Of a stretch of DNA of 64,000 bases, positions 19,434 to 29,602 are shown piece after piece. This stretch comes from Flavobacteriaceae bacterium (GTDB lineage: Bacteria; Bacteroidota; Bacteroidia; Flavobacteriales; Flavobacteriaceae). The first letter of the stretch is position 1; the number at the start of each line of letters is the position of its first letter. The notes under the pieces were generated by a model. The model was not told the DNA's origin. It saw only the letters and a list, made by a program, of their open reading frames with translations, and did not search any database. The translations under genes and the position numbers were made by a program. Location: assembly GCA_013003555.1 (NCBI GenBank), contig JABDIV010000025.1, positions 22,325-86,324 of the forward strand, written 5' to 3'.

Positions 19434-19462
19434 AAAAAGCCGCTTAAAGCGGCTTTTTTTTT
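19432..19462. terminator. Bidirectional intrinsic terminator
   Basis: AAAAAAAGCCGCTTAAAGCGGCTTTTTTTT between convergent genes. Confidence 0.85.
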
Positions 19463-20093
19463 ATAGTAGTTCAACACGTCCTGAAGATAGTTTGTAAACA
19501 CCTCCGACCATGGAAATTTCTTCATTTTTGTCCATTTCTTTCAAAATCGGACTTCTTTCCCGAATGCGATCAATTGTCATCAAAACATTGTTCTTAATGG
19601 ATTGATCAACGAATGCATTGTTCGATGAATTCATCTCACCATCCACTTCTTCAGAAGCCTTACGAACGGCGGGCATGATATTATCAAGCATAGCGGTAAT
19701 ATTTCCCAATTGAACCTCATCACAAGCTGCCTTCACGGCTCCACAACTCTCATGACCCAATACCAAAACCAGCTTACTGCCGGCAACTTTACATGCATAC
19801 TCGATACTTCCAAGAATGTCGGTGTTTTCAAAATTTCCAGCTACACGAGCAACAAAAACATCTCCTATTGCCTGGTCAAATACAACTTCTACCGGAACTC
19901 TTGAATCAATACAAGATAGTATAACCGCTTTAGGGTGTTGTCCCGATATCGTTTGTTCAACGAGTGCGGCATGATCGGTTGTTTGCATGTTATTTGACAC
20001 GAATCGTTCGTTTCCTTTCATAAGATCGCTAAGCACACCTTCAGGTGTCAGGCTATCTTGAATGTCCTTTGTAATGGCTTTATTTTTTATCAT
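19461..20093 (-). CDS. Beta-class carbonic anhydrase
   Basis: ILSCIDSRVPVEVVFDQ, ANFEN-like RVAGNFENTDILGSIEYA, LVLGHESCGAVKAA. Confidence 0.95.
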   Translation of the reverse strand: MIKNKAITKDIQDSLTPEGVLSDLMKGNERFVSNNMQTTDHAALVEQTISGQHPKAVILSCIDSRVPVEVVFDQAIGDVFVARVAGNFENTDILGSIEYACKVAGSKLVLVLGHESCGAVKAACDEVQLGNITAMLDNIMPAVRKASEEVDGEMNSSNNAFVDQSIKNNVLMTIDRIRERSPILKEMDKNEEISMVGGVYKLSSGRVELL

Positions 20094-21961
20094 AACTCTG
20101 GCTTTTTATTATTAATATTTACTTTTATCCAATCCATACATTCCTTGAAATTTGAAAAAATGTGTTCAAGCGGGATCAGGTCAGGAATAATATCAATCCG
20201 TTCCATCATATACCTGGGCTGATCGAGAACATTTACCAGAAGAACGGATATTCCTTGTTGTTCCAAATCAACTAAAATATCCTCCAGTGCATACAGCCCA
20301 GACTGATCTACGTATTGCATGCGGCCCATCCTGATTATCACCGCCTCAGCTGTTGGTGGTATTTGTTTGGCCAACTGCTGAAAGTTACTCGTACTCCCAA
20401 AGAAAAGTGGCCCTTTTATATGCTTAATGAAAACTCTCTCCTTTAAATATTCAGGGAAATCAGCCTCATCTTTCCAAGCTTCTTCCTTCAGTGGCTTAAC
20501 ATCAGAACGCTCACCGGTAAGGTCACCGATCTTTTTCATAAACATCAATGACGCTATCACGAGACCAATGCCGACCGCATATACCAAATTCCAAACCGAG
20601 GCCAATATCAGGACCACAAGCATAATTAAAACTTCTGAACTCAACCGAATAGGTCCGATTTTCATGTCCTTTGGTAAACTCGGAATTGCCTTAAGTCCTT
20701 TATAATCCATAACGCCAATTCCTACTGTGATAAGAATTCCGGCTAAAACAGCCGCAGGAATTCTCGATGCCACGGGGCCAAGAACAAGTAAGATAAAAAG
20801 TAACATCACACCAGCTATCATTCCTGAAAGTCGGGTCTTCCCACCTGAATTGATATTGACAACCGTTCGAATGGTAGCCCCGGCTCCGGGAATCCCACCG
20901 AACATGGCTCCGATACTATTTCCAATACCCTGCCCAACTAATTCTTTGTTAGGATTGTGTTTGGTTTTAGTCATATTGTCGGCCACAACACTCGTTAGTA
21001 ACGAATCTATAGCACCCAGTAACGCTAAGGTCAGGGCAGTAAATACATATGGGGTTATGTTTCCGAGCTTAAATCCTGTAAATATTTCAACAACCGGGTA
21101 AGGAAATCCTTCCGGGATCTGTTCAATCGGCTTGTAATTAATTCCAAAGCCTATGGCTATTCCCGAGACCACGATTAAAGCAACCAATGTGCTCGGAATA
21201 ACTTTTGTAACTCGCTTGAATCCATATATAATAAAGATTGTTGACAAGGCTAAGATCAATTCAAGCCAGTTGACATTTTTTAACGCCCTTGGTAACATCT
21301 TGATCGTTCCAATAACACCAGAAGCTTCAGTAGATGCAAGAGTTTTGGCTTCCGTCATGATTTGATCTTCTGTTATCCTTTCAGCTCGATTGATGGTTTC
21401 CCTGAAATCTTCGAGTACCAGAATACCCTCTCCGGCTTCTTCAACAAGAATGTTTTCAAGAATGATCTCTTCAGCCTGGGCTTTAAACTGATTTACAAAC
21501 TCAACATCTTCTTTGGTGTTATAACCAACCGAAGGGAGGATTTGCGTAACGAGGATAATTACGCCAATAGCTGTCATAAACCCAGAGACGACAGGATAAG
21601 GGATAAACCGAATATATTGTCCCAGTCCAATAATCCCTAGTCCTATTTGCATTAATCCGGCAAGCAGAAATACCGTTAAAATCGCTGGCAAGGCTTTATT
21701 CACATCCCCGTCATTTGCCGCTACAATACCTGCTATAACCACCATACTAACTGCAGTCATAGGAGCTGTAGGGCCAGATATTTGAGTATTGGTACCGCCA
21801 AAAAGGGCAGCGAAAAAACTGATGAAAATCGCTCCATATAGCCCTGCACTGGGGCCAAGTCCGGAAGACACACCAAAAGCAAGAGCTAATGGAAGAGCAA
21901 CAATACCAGCGGTAATTCCACCAAAGGCATCGCCTTTTATATTAGAAAATAATTGATTCAT
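20090..21961 (-). CDS. SulP family anion transporter with C-terminal STAS domain
   Basis: GIVALPLALAFGVSSGLGPSAGLYGA, GGTNTQISGPTAPMT, C-terminal STAS IIRMGRMQYVDQSGLYALEDI. Confidence 0.95.
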   Translation of the reverse strand: MNQLFSNIKGDAFGGITAGIVALPLALAFGVSSGLGPSAGLYGAIFISFFAALFGGTNTQISGPTAPMTAVSMVVIAGIVAANDGDVNKALPAILTVFLLAGLMQIGLGIIGLGQYIRFIPYPVVSGFMTAIGVIILVTQILPSVGYNTKEDVEFVNQFKAQAEEIILENILVEEAGEGILVLEDFRETINRAERITEDQIMTEAKTLASTEASGVIGTIKMLPRALKNVNWLELILALSTIFIIYGFKRVTKVIPSTLVALIVVSGIAIGFGINYKPIEQIPEGFPYPVVEIFTGFKLGNITPYVFTALTLALLGAIDSLLTSVVADNMTKTKHNPNKELVGQGIGNSIGAMFGGIPGAGATIRTVVNINSGGKTRLSGMIAGVMLLFILLVLGPVASRIPAAVLAGILITVGIGVMDYKGLKAIPSLPKDMKIGPIRLSSEVLIMLVVLILASVWNLVYAVGIGLVIASLMFMKKIGDLTGERSDVKPLKEEAWKDEADFPEYLKERVFIKHIKGPLFFGSTSNFQQLAKQIPPTAEAVIIRMGRMQYVDQSGLYALEDILVDLEQQGISVLLVNVLDQPRYMMERIDIIPDLIPLEHIFSNFKECMDWIKVNINNKKPEL

Positions 21962-22041
21962 ATAATAATTTTTTAAATTTTATTCAATCACTGGTGTTCG
22001 TGATTGATGAAAGAATGCTTAAAAAGCTAAGGAATGATTCG

Positions 22042-22371
22042 CTAAGAGGCCATGGATTCCGGAGGAGGAAGAATAATTTCCTTAAAACTGGAAGGCATTC
22101 TTAAACAATATTCAAAATTTAAAGAATTGTCCCGGAACCCAATATGAAGATATTGCCCGGATAATTGATTGATCAGATTTATTTCAACGTCGATAAGTGT
22201 TTTTATGCCTTTGGTCTCTTCTTCTTCGCTAGAATCGAAATATGCCGATATTTCAATATCGCTATCCATATAAGACATAATACATGGAGCTATTACAAAT
22301 ACCTGAAAAAGTATAGCAAGTATACAAACATTATATTGGCGTTTTAGAATCATGGTTAGCGTTGCTTGCAA
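22042..22371 (-). CDS. Small hypothetical protein
   Basis: One TM segment; same strand upstream of the SulP gene; start uncertain (M7 possible). Confidence 0.5.
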   Translation of the reverse strand: MQATLTMILKRQYNVCILAILFQVFVIAPCIMSYMDSDIEISAYFDSSEEEETKGIKTLIDVEINLINQLSGQYLHIGFRDNSLNFEYCLRMPSSFKEIILPPPESMAS

Positions 22372-22409
22372 ATATATCGTATCAACCCGGTAGAAACGTT
22401 AAATAAAAA

Positions 22410-23177
22410 TTAAAAAACTTTCAATAATTTAATGTCCTCACTGGCTATCCAACCAGTTTTACCATCATCCAGTTTAATTTTTGACCAATTCTCATCATAA
22501 TCTTCCAATACCTGGACCTTAGTTCCTTCATGTAAATTAAATACCGTTTCACTCCTTAAATTTGGATCGGTATGCACCTGGGTTTCCTGGGCAAAAACAA
22601 TAGCCGGATTATCTTGCTTTTCATATTGATAATTTTGAAATGCAAAGCTCAGGGAGATAAGTGCTAACGCGAGGCAACTAAAGCTTCCGAGAAACAGAAC
22701 CCTTTTTCTTGCTGTGGAAATTGAAAAGTAATACATAAGGAAAAACAAAACGAAAAGCACCATCATAGCGATCGACAATATTGCCCACACTTCGAAATCA
22801 TAAATCTGAATCATGTTTTTTACAACTCTTTTGAGGCCAACCTGAGGCAAAGGTTCAATGGCATCTACAGTCATGTTCTTTGCGAAACTCAGGTTATTCT
22901 GTATGTCTACATCATCAGGATTGAGTTGCAAAGCCCTTTCATAATAATAAATACTCGGTGCTACCTGATTTGATTTATAATAGGCATTCGCCAGGTTAAA
23001 ATAAAGATCTGAAGAGTGCAACTTTTCATCGAGGATTGATTCATAAAGTTGAATCGCTTCCTCATATCGGCCTTCATTATAAGTCGAATTGGCTTGTTCA
23101 AATACAAGAGACTCTTGTGCTACAACTTGTAAAAAGCTCAGCATTAGAACCATAATAAACAGAAACCTCAATTTCAT
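22410..23177 (-). CDS. BatE-like TPR + SH3 protein
   Basis: TPR repeats (YNEGRYEEAIQLYESILDEK), two TM segments and C-terminal SH3 (VHTDPNLRSETVFNLHEGTKVQVLEDYDENWSKI); start set at 23177. Confidence 0.85.
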   Translation of the reverse strand: MKLRFLFIMVLMLSFLQVVAQESLVFEQANSTYNEGRYEEAIQLYESILDEKLHSSDLYFNLANAYYKSNQVAPSIYYYERALQLNPDDVDIQNNLSFAKNMTVDAIEPLPQVGLKRVVKNMIQIYDFEVWAILSIAMMVLFVLFFLMYYFSISTARKRVLFLGSFSCLALALISLSFAFQNYQYEKQDNPAIVFAQETQVHTDPNLRSETVFNLHEGTKVQVLEDYDENWSKIKLDDGKTGWIASEDIKLLKVF

Positions 23178-23193
23178 TTTTTTATCTTTCGGT

Positions 23194-24975
23194 TTAACGT
23201 ATTTGCTTATCCATCTGGGCAATAACATCTGCTGCTCGATTGTAATCGCTTTGCATTTCGGCTTTCGAACTCGGCGTAAAGCGAGCTAACTCACAACTTT
23301 TTAAAAGCATAATGAAGCCGTCAATAACATTTCCCTTTACCTTGCATGCCGTGAGAAGTTCTTTGATCTTTTCCTTACTGAATTCAGTCGTTTCAATACT
23401 TATTTTGGCCTTGAGATAATTGTGTAGGGATTTGTGCAACGCTTCATAGAAATGGTCTTTATCACCCATATTTTTCTTGGCATCACTTAAATACCGGCGT
23501 GCTAATTTATCGGCCTGACGTTTTCTATTCCCTAAAATATCATTTTCAAGGGTTTGCTGACGGCGTCTGAACAAGATCGCTACTGGAATAGCCAATAATG
23601 GGCCGAGAAGACTGCTCCAAAATAATTTCGATTTAAAAAACTGTCTTGATTCCATGCTTTCTAGCGTCGTTCTCGTCTTAAAAGAAGCAAATTGATTTCC
23701 GCCTGTTATCAACTGCTTTTGATTTCCCTGTGATACAACAGGCGAAACTGTTTTATTAACCGGGCCTTCTGTGACATTGATAAAGAGTTCATCAGAGGCA
23801 ATTGTCTCGTATTGTTCCGTTCTCGGATTAAAGTATGAAAATGAAATACTAGGAATTGGATACTTGCCCTGGTAGGAAGGAACTATAGTATATGAATCTG
23901 CAATCTTCCCTTGCATTCCGCCAAGATTCGTGCTAACACGCTCATCGTGCTCGGGTTCATACACTTCTAATGAACTGGGGATGGTAAGCTTCGGAAGTTT
24001 GAACAATTTTAAATTTCCCTTACCTGAAACTTCCACCGTAGCAATCAATGCCTCAGTCGCCTTTAATTCATCTTTTGAAGTCGTCACCTGGAAGGAAAAA
24101 TCTCCAACGGCGCCACTAAAATTAGCTGGCCTATCCGACTCGGGAAGGGGTTTTACATTAATTGTCCTGCTTCCGGCCGCGACCGTTTTATTAACCGACT
24201 TCATCAATCTACCCCCAAATATATCACGTCGATTTGTTGGAACCTCAACGGTTATATCCAATGCTAAAGGCTCAATATTAAGTTTCCCGGTTTTTTGCGG
24301 GTAGAGCACTGTTTTTCTCAAGACCACAAATCGATAATCTTCCCCTTTGTAGGTTCCGTTTTGGACTTTAAGTCCTTTCATATCGATGTTCTGACTCCAA
24401 AAATCATTATACCGCGGATTATCGATCTCTTTCCAGTTACTCACTCCGGTATTAGGCGAGACATATAATTTGTAGACCACATTAATCGCCTCATTCAAAT
24501 AGGGATTGGTATTTGACACCTCGGCGATCAAATGAATATTTTGAGAAACAATATAGTCTGGATCATTAGGATCCTTAGGTCTCGTAACAGCCGCAGTTAC
24601 CTCCACTTTTATAGGAATCGTTTTAAAAATATTCCCGTTTATTTCAATGGTGGCCTGGCCAATTGTAAATGTTCCTCTTTTTTTTGGTGCCAGGAAATAG
24701 CTATAGGTCTTCGAATAGGAGCGTTTACCATTAATCCAGGAATTGCTTATAGAACTGTTAGGACCACCAACAACTGTGAAATTTTCAAAACTAGGTGGAT
24801 TAAAGTTATCGCCGTCCTTATTCATAACGAAATCCACTCGAAGGCGTTCATTAATCCCCAGGGAATTCTTACTCAGTTTCGTTTCGAATTTAACCCCGTC
24901 TATTTCGTCCTGAGCTAAACCGGGCTGGGTTATCATGAGTAATCCAAAAAGTCCTATTATACCTAAGAATTTCAT
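23194..24975 (-). CDS. BatD-like protein
   Basis: FETKLSKNSLGINERLRVDFVMNKDGDNFNPPSFENFTVVGGPNSS typical of BatD. Confidence 0.9.
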   Translation of the reverse strand: MKFLGIIGLFGLLMITQPGLAQDEIDGVKFETKLSKNSLGINERLRVDFVMNKDGDNFNPPSFENFTVVGGPNSSISNSWINGKRSYSKTYSYFLAPKKRGTFTIGQATIEINGNIFKTIPIKVEVTAAVTRPKDPNDPDYIVSQNIHLIAEVSNTNPYLNEAINVVYKLYVSPNTGVSNWKEIDNPRYNDFWSQNIDMKGLKVQNGTYKGEDYRFVVLRKTVLYPQKTGKLNIEPLALDITVEVPTNRRDIFGGRLMKSVNKTVAAGSRTINVKPLPESDRPANFSGAVGDFSFQVTTSKDELKATEALIATVEVSGKGNLKLFKLPKLTIPSSLEVYEPEHDERVSTNLGGMQGKIADSYTIVPSYQGKYPIPSISFSYFNPRTEQYETIASDELFINVTEGPVNKTVSPVVSQGNQKQLITGGNQFASFKTRTTLESMESRQFFKSKLFWSSLLGPLLAIPVAILFRRRQQTLENDILGNRKRQADKLARRYLSDAKKNMGDKDHFYEALHKSLHNYLKAKISIETTEFSKEKIKELLTACKVKGNVIDGFIMLLKSCELARFTPSSKAEMQSDYNRAADVIAQMDKQIR

Positions 24976-24978
24976 CTG

Positions 24979-25875
24979 TTACCAGTCCTTTTCCGTTTTT
25001 ATCTTAACTCCTTTGGTCTTTTTTGCATTGATTTTTTCCTGAACTTTTTTCTCTTGATTGTTCATGGCCTCCAACAAGTTTTTCACCTGCTGAGGAGATA
25101 GCTTCCCAGGTTGCTGCTGTGGTTTCTTTTTACGGTCTCCGGGTTGATCATCTTTCTTTTCATCTTTTTCATCGCTGGGCTTGCCTTGATCATCGTCTTT
25201 ATCCTCGCCTTCATTTTTATCTTCCTTATCATCACCTTCTCCATCATTTTCTTCATTTTGATCACCCTGATCCTTCTCTTCTTCGTTGTTTTCGTTCTCA
25301 CTTTCCTTGTTTTCATCTTCATTCTTCTCATCACTATCTTCATCCTGACCATCGCCTCCGCCTTGTTCTTTTGCACATTCCTGTGCCAAAACAAGGTTAT
25401 ATCTCGATTCATCATCGGAAGGATTATTCCTCAAGGCATTTTTATAGGCCTCAACTGCTTCTTTGCACAATTTCTGGTCCATCAAAATATTGCCCACATT
25501 ATGAAAAGCAGCATGTCGTTCTTGCTTGTTAGTGGCATTTTTCACAGCTTGCAAATGACGCTGTAATGATTCATCTAAATGACCCGAATTATAGTATGCG
25601 TGAGCTAAATTGTAACTTCCAACAGCATTGGCAGGAGCCTTCGAAATGGCTTTGCGATATTCCTTTTCTGCAGATATGAAATCATCGTTAACAATTTCAT
25701 TGCCCTCATAAATCAACTGATTGGATTCGGCCAAGGAAGGATCCTTCTCCTGAGCTAAGGTATTGGTACATGCCAGGAGAACGAGCAAAATCGCTATGTT
25801 CAATTTCCATAAAATGTTCATGGTCGTTGATGATTGGTAAGCGAATATTAATAATTTTTTACGGTTTAGATTCAT
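24979..25875 (-). CDS. BatC-like TPR protein with acidic low-complexity tail
   Basis: TPR motifs followed by a D/E/K/N/Q-rich ~85-residue stretch. Confidence 0.85.
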   Translation of the reverse strand: MNLNRKKLLIFAYQSSTTMNILWKLNIAILLVLLACTNTLAQEKDPSLAESNQLIYEGNEIVNDDFISAEKEYRKAISKAPANAVGSYNLAHAYYNSGHLDESLQRHLQAVKNATNKQERHAAFHNVGNILMDQKLCKEAVEAYKNALRNNPSDDESRYNLVLAQECAKEQGGGDGQDEDSDEKNEDENKESENENNEEEKDQGDQNEENDGEGDDKEDKNEGEDKDDDQGKPSDEKDEKKDDQPGDRKKKPQQQPGKLSPQQVKNLLEAMNNQEKKVQEKINAKKTKGVKIKTEKDW

Positions 25876-26909
25876 AAGTTTTCGTTAAATAAATTCAACC
25901 GTCTTAACCAGGCAGTTTTTCGTTCAAGAAGGAATACATCCAGAAAGAGGAAGAAAAAAGCAAATCCGACAAACCATTGAAACTGGTCCTTGAACTCGGC
26001 AAATTGCTTGGCTTCGAATTCCGTTTTATCCATTCTGTTTAAGATCTCCCTGATGGTCTCAACCACCTCAGTTGTATTTCTTCCATTTATATACTGACCG
26101 TCCGTTTCCTTTGCGATTTCTATTAGGGTATTTTCATTAAGCCTTGTAATAACCGTTTCACCATTGTTATCTTTCTTGTAGTTCAAAACTATATTATTGC
26201 GCTTTATCGGGATTGGCGCACCTTTGGTATCACCTACACCAATGGTAAATATTTTTATGCCTTCCTCGCCGGCTGCTTCAGCAACATCTACCGAAATATT
26301 GCTATGGTCCTCACCATCTGAGATAATTATAAGGACCCTGTTTGTTTGATTATCGTCATCATAATAGGTGCGTGATAATTGTATAGCTTCATCAATTGCC
26401 GTTCCCTGGGAAGAAAGCATTTCGGTATTCATGCTCTGTAAAAACATCTTTGCGGAAGCATAGTCTGTCGTAATTGGTAACTGTGGAAATGCTTTCCCGG
26501 CGTATGCAATAATGCCCACCCGATCACTGGCCAGGTTATTGATGATCTGAGTCACCAATTGCTTGGCTTTCTCCAATCGATTGGGTGCAATATCTTCAGC
26601 CAACATACTTTTTGAAACATCAACGGCAAAGACAATATCAACTCCCTCTCGCTTTACCGTTTCAAGCTTGGTTCCAATTTTTGGATTGACCATCGCTAGT
26701 GTTAAACAGCCGAAAGCCATAACGAGCATCAGAACCTTCAATGTTGATTTGAATAGAGATCTGCTCGGACTCAACCGATCCAGCAAATGGCTTTCTGCAA
26801 AGCGGCGTTGGGTACGATTACGCCATAGTAAGAGAATCCCATATATTATGAGGATCACCGGAATGATGATCAAAGCCCAAAACCATATTTTTTCTTCTAA
26901 TTGATACAT
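25872..26909 (-). CDS. BatB-like von Willebrand factor A domain protein
   Basis: DIVFAVDVSKSMLAEDIAPNRLEKAK, IIISDGEDHS (MIDAS). Confidence 0.93.
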   Translation of the reverse strand: MYQLEEKIWFWALIIIPVILIIYGILLLWRNRTQRRFAESHLLDRLSPSRSLFKSTLKVLMLVMAFGCLTLAMVNPKIGTKLETVKREGVDIVFAVDVSKSMLAEDIAPNRLEKAKQLVTQIINNLASDRVGIIAYAGKAFPQLPITTDYASAKMFLQSMNTEMLSSQGTAIDEAIQLSRTYYDDDNQTNRVLIIISDGEDHSNISVDVAEAAGEEGIKIFTIGVGDTKGAPIPIKRNNIVLNYKKDNNGETVITRLNENTLIEIAKETDGQYINGRNTTEVVETIREILNRMDKTEFEAKQFAEFKDQFQWFVGFAFFFLFLDVFLLERKTAWLRRLNLFNENL

Positions 26910-26910
26910 C

Positions 26911-27915
26911 TCAAATAAAACTTCTGAAAAGGGTGAACCGCAATAACAATTCTAAAAGCAACAATAGTCCAGCAAGTAAAACTAAAGGGCGGTACTTTTC
27001 TTCATAATTATAAAACTTAAACTCTTCAACATCGGTCTTTTCAAGTTTATCGATCTCTTTGTATATCTCTATTAATTTTCTATTATCGGTAGCCCTGAAA
27101 TATTGGCCTCCTGTGGCTTCTGCTATTTCTTTCAACAGGTCTTCATCAATCTCAACTTGTACACGTCCATATTGAAACTTGCCATCACGTGAAAGGGCTA
27201 CTGGTGATAGAGCCATTCCGTTTGTCCCCAAACCGATCGTATAGGTTTTTATCCCATATTCAACCGCAAGTTCGCTTGCAGTTATGGGATCGATAAAGCC
27301 CGAATTGTTTACCCCGTCTGTTAACAAGATTATCACCTTACTTTTCGCTTTGCTGTCTTTTATACGATTAACCGCCGTAGCCAATCCCATCCCAATTGCT
27401 GTTCCGCCTTCGATGATGGTGTTGTATTTGATCTCCTTTAAGGAGCGAAGTACAATGGCTTTATCACTTGTGATCGGGGTTTTTGTGTAGCTTTCTCCGG
27501 CATATTCTACAAGTCCAATTCTGTCGTTGGGTCGTCCCTGAATAAAATCAGCGGCTACCAGTTTAAGGGCTTCCAACCGATTTGGCTTTAAATCTTTAGC
27601 AAGCATACTCGCCGATACATCTATTGCCATAACGATGTCGATACCCCTGGTAGTTTTCGTTCGAGTAGAAACATCAACGGTTTGGGGCCTGGCCATGGCC
27701 GTAATCAACATTGCAAGGCCCAGTAATCTTAATGCAAACAAAGCATGTTTTAAGTGAGGCAGCAATGACTTTGAGGCCTTAAAACCACTCAGGCTTGATA
27801 TTTTGAGTTCCGGAGTTTGTTTTTTGAATTTTAAAATGTGCCAAAGAATTGCCAATGGCAACAATAGGAAAAGCCAAAACCACTCTTTATTTAAAAACTC
27901 TATTCCTTCTAACAT
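26911..27915 (-). CDS. BatA-like von Willebrand factor A domain protein
   Basis: DIVMAIDVSASMLAKDLKPNRLEALK, IILLTDGVNNSG. Confidence 0.93.
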   Translation of the reverse strand: MLEGIEFLNKEWFWLFLLLPLAILWHILKFKKQTPELKISSLSGFKASKSLLPHLKHALFALRLLGLAMLITAMARPQTVDVSTRTKTTRGIDIVMAIDVSASMLAKDLKPNRLEALKLVAADFIQGRPNDRIGLVEYAGESYTKTPITSDKAIVLRSLKEIKYNTIIEGGTAIGMGLATAVNRIKDSKAKSKVIILLTDGVNNSGFIDPITASELAVEYGIKTYTIGLGTNGMALSPVALSRDGKFQYGRVQVEIDEDLLKEIAEATGGQYFRATDNRKLIEIYKEIDKLEKTDVEEFKFYNYEEKYRPLVLLAGLLLLLELLLRFTLFRSFI

Positions 27916-29595
27916 CTATTCGTCTTCTTCTAAGGTTATCAACTCGATTGATTTTAAAACCCGATCTATTATCTCATCAGCGTAATTATCGTCTTCTTGC
28001 CAGGCCAATATGACTTGTTGCAATACGTTTTCGGCTGTAAATCCTAAATGAACATATTTACCCGGCATGAAATCACCAGAGTCCAAGGGGAAATCGGCAG
28101 TACCAAATGTTTTCAGCCCTTCCTGACCATTGGGTGTAATAAATTGCTCATTTTTCGTAATGATATTTTGAACCCCTAACCCTTCCAGAGTAACCAGGGT
28201 TCCTTCTGCTGCCTGCCTTAAATCTATTGCGGGTTGGCCTGAATCAGACTCACCCGACGCTTCGGCTTGCAACTCTGGATTTATCTTTGTCGTACTAACC
28301 GTGATATATAAATTTGACCCTAATTTGCCATAACCAAAAGTTACTTTTTGAACCTTGCCTTCCAGTTCGGGAGATAATTCCCCTGACTGTCGTTCTAGAA
28401 CTTCAGGGGTTGATATTGTCACCCCTGGTGCTCCGTATTCACTCCTTACCCAGTCACGGTTTTCCAGAAGGGTTTTAGTCGGGTGGCCAAAAACAGTATC
28501 CTTAACATAAGTAAATCCATACCGAAGACCAAAACCTACAACTGTCGCTGCAAGAATAAATATTACAAGAGCTACAGTAATCAGTATTTTCTTCTTTCTT
28601 TTTCGCTTTGCCAGTTCCTCCTTATATCTCAAATCGGCCAGACGTTCCTCCTCTGTTGGTTCAGGAAGTGATTCTTTTACATGATCGATCTCCATGTCTA
28701 TAGTGCCAAGATCTAATTTTGCCAATTCCGGATCTGGTTTTGATTTTGCGAATTTTACAAGATCTGCACGCCTTAAAATAGTTTCAATATTCGAGATCGT
28801 TTTATTGTCCAGTTCAATTTGATTCCCGTCTTTTAGCAACATAAGTCGGCCTATCAATTCGTTGGTAGTACTTTCTAAGGAGTGGTCATAGACTTTTTCA
28901 TCCAGATATTTTCTAATGATAAGGGTGAGATCTGAATAAAACGCCTTGAGCTCATTACGTTCGAGATAATCGGCCTTATCCAATTCCTTTAGTGCCAGTT
29001 TAGCCCGTTCATAGGGAGGAAGAATCGCAATACGCTCTTCAAGGGTCATAGGTTTCTTTCGCCAAACAAACCAATAAATCAAGGCCGTTATCGCCGCAAT
29101 GATCAATAGGATAGAAATCAAGTACACCCACCAGCTTGACGGTCCTTTATCAACCTGGATGATCGGTTTTATATCATAGAGTTTTTGCTTGGTAGTGTCA
29201 ACAGCAACTCCCATAATTTCAACGTCTAGAGAATCGGTAAAAACAACTTTATCTCCTATTACAACTTTTTGTCCTGGAATGGTATATCGTCCCGAATCGA
29301 ATTGCGTAAGACCATATTTTTTTATCAGACGATAACGATCATTTTGTTTAAAGCTATCGGTTTTAAAAGATTCAATGACTTCCAGGGGCATAAAGGTTTG
29401 CCCTTCCGGAAAGATGACCAATTGAGAAGAATCTGCCTCGACCTGCATTTCATAAGTGATTTGCTCACCGATACGAGCCTTTACAGAATCGACTGCCACC
29501 TCAACCTGAGCAAAAACAACCGAAGGGATCAACCCACATAATGCCCAAAGGATATGTAATTTTATGGTTTTTATCTTTAAAGTGATGTCGTTCAT
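27916..29595 (-). CDS. Membrane protein of the Bat cluster, unknown function
   Basis: Signal peptide plus two TM segments, between DUF58 and BatA genes in the same operon. Confidence 0.75.
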   Translation of the reverse strand: MNDITLKIKTIKLHILWALCGLIPSVVFAQVEVAVDSVKARIGEQITYEMQVEADSSQLVIFPEGQTFMPLEVIESFKTDSFKQNDRYRLIKKYGLTQFDSGRYTIPGQKVVIGDKVVFTDSLDVEIMGVAVDTTKQKLYDIKPIIQVDKGPSSWWVYLISILLIIAAITALIYWFVWRKKPMTLEERIAILPPYERAKLALKELDKADYLERNELKAFYSDLTLIIRKYLDEKVYDHSLESTTNELIGRLMLLKDGNQIELDNKTISNIETILRRADLVKFAKSKPDPELAKLDLGTIDMEIDHVKESLPEPTEEERLADLRYKEELAKRKRKKKILITVALVIFILAATVVGFGLRYGFTYVKDTVFGHPTKTLLENRDWVRSEYGAPGVTISTPEVLERQSGELSPELEGKVQKVTFGYGKLGSNLYITVSTTKINPELQAEASGESDSGQPAIDLRQAAEGTLVTLEGLGVQNIITKNEQFITPNGQEGLKTFGTADFPLDSGDFMPGKYVHLGFTAENVLQQVILAWQEDDNYADEIIDRVLKSIELITLEEDE

Positions 29596-29602
29596 ATCGG
29601 GG

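Noticed and set aside
25083-25566. Overlapping open frames on both strands (e.g. 25111-25566 +, 25083-25415 -)
   Set aside because: Shadow frames of the D/E/K-rich low-complexity region of the BatC-like gene
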